From positions 6,770,501 to 6,834,500 of the forward strand of contig NC_092666.1 in the NCBI RefSeq assembly GCF_032118995.1: a DNA stretch of 64,000 nt, written 5' to 3'. The translations under genes and the position numbers were made by a program. The notes under the pieces were generated by a model. The model was not told the DNA's origin, searched no databases, and saw only the letters and a program-made list of their open reading frames with translations. Each line of letters opens with the position of its first letter. Positions within the stretch are counted from its first letter, which is position 1. Source of the DNA: Asterias amurensis. Taxonomy: Eukaryota; Echinodermata; Asteroidea; Forcipulatida; Asteriidae. Shown piece after piece: positions 58,072 to 64,000 of this stretch.

Positions 58072-59549
58072 TGGCTCGTAGTCAGGCACCCTCTGGGATG
58101 TGGCTCGTAGTCAGGCACCCTCTGGGATGTGGCTCGTAGTCAGGCACCCTCTGGGATGTGGCTCGTAGTCAGGCACCCTCTGGGATGTGGCTCGTAGTCA
58201 GGCACCCTCTGGGATGTGGCTCGTAGTCAGGCACCCTCTGGGATGTGGCTTGTAGTCAGGCACCCTCTGGGATGTGGCTCGTAGTCAGGCACCCTCTGGG
58301 ATGTGGCTTGTAGTCAGGCACTAAAAAGATTCACACAAAAAAACTTGGCTAGGGCAAGCACTTTTAAAGGCATTTATCGAAGGAAAGGAACCTTGTAGGG
58401 GATGGGACTTCCAACACCATTTGGGGGTCTAAACCACCATGCTTTGTAAGATGGACCAAGTTTTAAACCGAGACCCAATGAATTAACAAGATCATTTTCT
58501 AGCCATCTACCAATGTTTGATGTGCTTCAATCACATGGGATGATGGCTCGTAGTCAGGCACCCTCTGGGATGTGGCTCGTAGTCAGGCACCCTCTGGGAT
58601 GTGGCTCGTAGTCAGGCACCCTCTGGGATGTGGCTCGTAGTCAGGCACCCTCTGGGATGTGGCTTGTAGTCAGGCACCCTCTGGGATGTGGCTTGTAGTC
58701 AGGCACCCTCTGGGATGTGGCTCGTAGTCAGGCACCCTCTGGGATGTGGCTTGTAGTCAGGCACTAAAAAGATTCACACAAAAAAACTTGGCTAGGGCAA
58801 GCACTTTTAAAGGCATTTATCGAAGGAAAGGAACCTTGTAGGGGATGGGACTTCCAACACCATTTGGGGGTCTAAACCACCATGCTTTGTAAGAGGGACC
58901 AAGTTTTAAACCGAGACCCAATGAATTAACAAGATCATTTTCTAGCCATCTACCAATGTTTGATGTGCTTCAATCACATGGGATGATGGCTCGTAGTCAG
59001 GCACCCTCTGGGATGTGGCTCGTAGTCAGGCACCCTCTGGGATGTGGCTCGTAGTCAGGCACCCTCTGGGATGTGGCTTGTAATCAGGCACCCTCTGGGA
59101 TGTGGCTCGTAGTCAGGCACCCTCTGGGATGTGGCTCGTAGTCAGGCACCCTCTGCGATGTGGCTCGTAGTCAGGCACCCTCTGGGATGTGGCTCGTAGT
59201 CAGGCACTAAAAAGATCCACACAAAAAAACTTGGTTAGGGCAAGCACTTTTAAAGGCATACATCAACGGAAAGACACCATGTAGGGGATGGGACTTCCAA
59301 CACCATTTGAGGGTCTAAACCAAAAAGTTTTCTAAGAGGGACCAAGTCTTAAACCGAGACCCCTTGAATTAACAAGATCATTTTCTAGCCATCTACCAAT
59401 GTTTGATGTGCTTCAATCACATGGGATGATGTCCTTTAGGCAGGCACCCTCTGGGATGTGGCTCGTAGTCAGGCACCCTCTGGGATGTGGCTCGTAGTCA
59501 GGCACCCTCTGCGATGTGGCTCGTAGTCAGGCACCCTCTGCGATGTGGC
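57882..59549. repeat. 29-bp minisatellite in four higher-order units
   Basis: Blocks of a 29-bp unit (ggctcgtagtcaggcaccct plus ctgggatgt) lie at 58072-58322, 58544-58765, 58986-59208 and 59432-59549. Each is preceded by the same roughly 200-bp spacer (ccttgtaggggatgggactt, accaatgtttgatgtgcttc). The higher-order period is about 440-480 bases. Confidence 0.9.
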
Positions 59550-62500
59550 TACAACTGCGACTACAACTGCGACTACAACTGCGACTACAACTGCGACTAC
59601 AACTGCGACTACAACTGCGACTACAACTGCGACTACAACTGCGACTACAACTGCGACTACAACTGCGACTACAACTGCGACTACAACTGCGACTACAACT
59701 GCGACTACAACTGCGACTACAACTGCGACTACAACTGCGACTACAACTGCGACTACAACTGCGACTACAACTGCGACTACAACTGCGACTACAACTGCGA
59801 CTACAACTGCGACTACAACTGCGACTACAACTGCGACTACAACTGCGACTACAACTGCGACTACAACTGCGACTACAACTGCGACTACAACTGCGACTAC
59901 AACTGCGACTACAACTGCGACTACAACTGCGACTACAACTGCGACTACAACTGCGACTACAACTGCGACTACAACTGCGACTACAACTGCGACTACAACT
60001 GCGACTACAACTGCGACTACAACTGCGACTACAACTGCGACTACAACTGCGACTACAACTGCGACTACAACTGCGACTACAACTGCGACTACAACTGCGA
60101 CTACAACTGCGACTACAACTGCGACTACAACTGCGACTACAACTGCGACTACAACTGCGACTACAACTGCGACTACAACTGCGACTACAACTGCGACTAC
60201 AACTGCGACTACAACTGCGACTACAACTGCGACTACAACTGGGACTACAACTGGGACTACAACTGCGACTACAACTGCGACTACAACTGCGACTACAACT
60301 GCGACTACAACTGCGACTACAACTGCGACTACAACTGCGACTACAACTGCGACTACAACTGCGACTACAACTGCGACTACAACTGCGACTACAACTGCGA
60401 CTACAACTGCGACTACAACTGCGACTACAACTGCGACTACAACTGCGACTACAACTGCGACTACAACTGCGACTACAACTGCGACTACAACTGCGACTAC
60501 AACTGCGACTACAACTGCGACTACAACTGCGACTACAACTGCGACTACAACTGCGACTACAACTGCGACTACAACTGCGACTACAACTGCGACTACAACT
60601 GCGACTACAACTGCGACTACAACTGCGACTACAACTGCGACTACAACTGCGACTACAACTGCGACTACAACTGCGACTACAACTGCGACTACAACTGCGA
60701 CTACAACTGCGACTACAACTGCGACTACAACTGCGACTACAACTGCGACTACAACTGCGACTACAACTGCGACTACAACTGCGACTACAACTGCGACTAC
60801 AACTGGGACTACAACTGGGACTACAACTGGGACTACAACTGGGACTACAACTGGGACTACAACTGGGACTACAACTGGGACTACAACTGGGACTACAACT
60901 GGGACTACAACTGGGACTACAACTGGGACTACAACTGGGACTACAACTGCGACTACAACTGCGACTACAACTGCGACTACAACTGCGACTACAACTGCGA
61001 CTACAACTGCGACTACAACTGCGACTACAACTGCGACTACAACTGCGACTACAACTGCGACTACAACTGCGACTACAACTGCGACTACAACTGCGACTAC
61101 AACTGCGACTACAACTGCGACTACAACTGCGACTACAACTGCGACTACAACTGCGACTACAACTGCGACTACAACTGCGACTACAACTGCGACTACAACT
61201 GCGACTACAACTGCGACTACAACTGCGACTACAACTGCGACTACAACTGCGACTACAACTGCGACTACAACTGCGACTACAACTGCGACTACAACTGCGA
61301 CTACAACTGCGACTACAACTGCGACTACAACTGCGACTACAACTGCGACTACAACTGCGACTACAACTGCGACTACAACTGCGACTACAACTGCGACTAC
61401 AACTGCGACTACAACTGCGACTACAACTGCGACTACAACTGCGACTACAACTGCGACTACAACTGCGACTACAACTGCGACTACAACTGCGACTACAACT
61501 GCGACTACAACTGCGACTACAACTGCGACTACAACTGCGACTACAACTGCGACTACAACTGCGACTACAACTGCGACTACAACTGCGACTACAACTGCGA
61601 CTACAACTGCGACTACAACTGCGACTACAACTGCGACTACAACTGCGACTACAACTGCGACTACAACTGCGACTACAACTGGGACTACAACTGGGACTAC
61701 AACTGGGACTACAACTGGGACTACAACTGGGACTACAACTGGGACTACAACTGGGACTACAACTGGGACTACAACTGGGACTACAACTGGGACTACAACT
61801 GAGACTACAACTGAGACTACAACTGAGACTACAACTGAGACTACAACTGCGACTACAACTGCGACTACAACTGCGACTACAACTGCGACTACAACTGCGA
61901 CTACAACTGCGACTACAACTGCGACTACAACTGCGACTACAACTGCGACTACAACTGCGACTACAACTGCGACTACAACTGCGACTACAACTGCGACTAC
62001 AACTGCGACTACAACTGCGACTACAACTGCGACTACAACTGCGACTACAACTGCGACTACAACTGCGACTACAACTGCGACTACAACTGCGACTACAACT
62101 GCGACTACAACTGCGACTACAACTGCGACTACAACTGCGACTACAACTGCGACTACAACTGCGACTACAACTGCGACTACAACTGCGACTACAACTGCGA
62201 CTACAACTGCGACTACAACTGCGACTACAACTGCGACTACAACTGCGACTACAACTGCGACTACAACTGCGACTACAACTGCGACTACAACTGCGACTAC
62301 AACTGCGACTACAACTGCGACTACAACTGCGACTACAACTGCGACTACAACTGCGACTACAACTGCGACTACAACTGAGACTACAACTGAGACTACAACT
62401 GAGACTACAACTGAGACTACAACTGAGACTACAACTGAGACTACAACTGAGACTACAACTGCGACTACAACTGCGACTACAACTGCGACTACAACTGCGA

Positions 62501-62993
62501 CTACAACTGAGACTACAACTGAGACTACAACTGAGACTACAACTGAGACTACAACTGCGACTACAACTGCGACTACAACTGCGACTACAACTGCGACTAC
62601 AACTGCGACTACAACTGCGACTACAACTGCGACTACAACTGCGACTACAACTGCGACTACAACTGCGACTACAACTGCGACTACAACTGCGACTACAACT
62701 GCGACTACAACTGCGACTACAACTGAGACTACAACTGGGACTACAACTGGGACTACAACTGAGACTACAACTGGGACTACAACTGGGACTACAACTGGGA
62801 CTACAACTGAGACTACAACTGAGACTACAACTGAGACTACAACTGGGACTACAACTGGGACTACAACTGGGACTACAACTGGAACTACAACTGGCACTAC
62901 AACTGGAACTACAACTGAAACTACAACTGAAACTACAACTGAAACTACAACTGAAACTACAACTGAAACTACAACTGAAACTACAACTGAAAC
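59550..62993. repeat. 12-bp satellite (TACAACTGCGAC), about 287 copies
   Basis: The array is unbroken. Variant units differ at two positions, giving ACTGCGACT, ACTGGGACT, ACTGAGACT and, at the right end, ACTGGAACT and ACTGAAACT. Variants come in runs: GGG at 60804-60948 (12 units) and 61681-61800 (10 units), GAG at 61801-61848, 62377-62460 and 62509-62556. Because 12 is a multiple of 3, five of the six frames stay open for over 700 codons; these are not genes. Confidence 0.95.
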
Positions 62994-64000
62994 AGTACTC
63001 ACAAAACATAGCACAGCAAAGCAAAGCAAAACAGCACAGCACACAGATCCACCAAGAAGCACTTCCAACCGCGGCATATTGGCGAGTCACTCAACCGTGC
63101 TGTGTGCAGGTTTCGTAGCAGAAATTTCCACTCAATCACGTGCTTACTTGAGAAGAACTATTCACAACTGGGCTATTCACATTCAAATTAGCCAAGGAGC
63201 ATGCAAGCCCCACACCAAAAATAACAAAGAAATTGGATCACAAAAGCGCTCTTCTTAATCAATACGATCTTATAGCAGTAGCGATCAATGGAATCTTCAC
63301 GGGCTTTTACTTTCTGAGTTATAATTGGTCAGCTATGAAATGATGTACGAAGTCATACATCCATGGGCTAGTTCCATAAGCTGTTAAAGGCACTATTTGT
63401 AATTACTAAAAAAGATGATTTTTTAGCATTTCCCCCCCGGAAAGTAGACAATCTGACGTGAAATGAAAGTTAAAAAAATAATTACTCACTAATAAGCCTC
63501 CAAAAGCACAAAAGTGCGCTCACTTTAGGCAGAATTGCTCCCAAATTCTCGAGACTAAAGATTTGCATAAAAACGAGTATTAATCAAAGACGTTTACTTT
63601 ACGTCAGATTTTTGCAAAGTTCTTTTTTTTCGCACCATGACTAGAACCACGCACCCAAAATACCCCCTTGCCAAATCCCTATTCAAGGCCTGCGCAAAAA
63701 GGGCAGCAAAAAAGCTACTCCTTACCCTAAGGGAAAAAGGCTCAAAACGTACGTTTTTCTTCAAACAATGACACTACACGGAGGCCCATATCGTATCCAA
63801 GACATTATTGAATTCGCACATACTATACACCAACGGAAAGCGCTAATCATGGGCTACAGTTTCATGTTTTTGTTTTGTGTATCTGGTTTTGGTATTAGCG
63901 ATGCAAGCCGACAAAGGAGGGAGCCATTTTCGGCCATTTTGGCGTGTGTGAAAATGCCAGGAATCGGGGTGGAATACGATACACCAACGGAAAGCGTAAA
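62994..64000. other. Right flank, no gene seen
   Basis: A partial MITE start (ttaaaggcactatttgtaat) lies at about 63383-63440. The sequence acaccaacggaaagcg occurs at 63828-63843 and again at 63981-63996. No supported gene. Confidence 0.45.

Noticed and set aside
59469..63258. Very long open frames of 771-1237 codons (VVVA, SCSR, QLRL, DYNC and ATTT repeats)
   Set aside because: They are readings of the 12-bp satellite on both strands. A 12-bp unit without stops keeps many frames open; no start context, domain or splice signal supports a protein.

Overview
This window looks like nuclear DNA of an echinoderm, most likely a sea star. The sequence shows intron-rich genes with GT/AG splice sites, a tandem family of NACHT-LRR (NLR) receptors, tRNA-derived SINEs, many small inverted-repeat transposons with TTAA target sites, non-LTR retrotransposons and large satellite arrays. 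The phylum is inferred from the NLR type and from remembered echinoderm-type SINE and MITE sequences; no search was run. There are no bacterial operons, CRISPR arrays or rRNA genes.

Layout. (1) 1-2377 is a nested transposon: a 5'-truncated endonuclease/reverse-transcriptase element inside an LTR. (2) About 2383-38778 is a tandem segmental duplication. Unit 0 (2383-19661) and unit 1 (19667-35222) are near-copies over their whole length, and unit 2 (36353-38778) is a truncated third copy. A 1.1-kb solo LTR separates units 1 and 2. Three NLR genes lie head to tail on the minus strand and straddle the unit joins: gene Z (exons 1-2 only; the rest lies beyond the left edge), gene A (14350-21766) and gene B (30719-37437). 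The rest of each unit is spacer filled with SINEs and MITEs. (3) 38779-49750 holds retrotransposon debris, MITEs, a CR1-like element inserted in a C-rich tandem repeat, and three small phase-compatible exons of an unrecognised coiled-coil-like gene on the minus strand. (4) 49751-64000 is dominated by tandem repeats: a 240-bp-class repeat, a 194-bp array, a 52-61-bp minisatellite, five short palindromes, a 29-bp minisatellite with higher-order structure, and about 287 copies of a 12-bp repeat.

The NLR genes share one exon plan. Exon 1 gives a 51-residue acidic start, exon 2 a 46-48-residue segment with a glycine-asparagine motif that resembles RHIM/PP amyloid signalling motifs, exon 3 a 27-residue helix, exon 4 a 34-residue linker, and exon 5 the whole NACHT plus LRR region. 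Every intron is phase 1. No death-fold domain is visible. If the exon 2 motif is real, these receptors may signal by amyloid templating. Gene A carries three disabling lesions. Gene B has lost exon 1 at the duplication breakpoint, has a +1 frameshift in the LRRs and has a changed core glycine in the motif. Only gene Z keeps an intact visible N-terminus.
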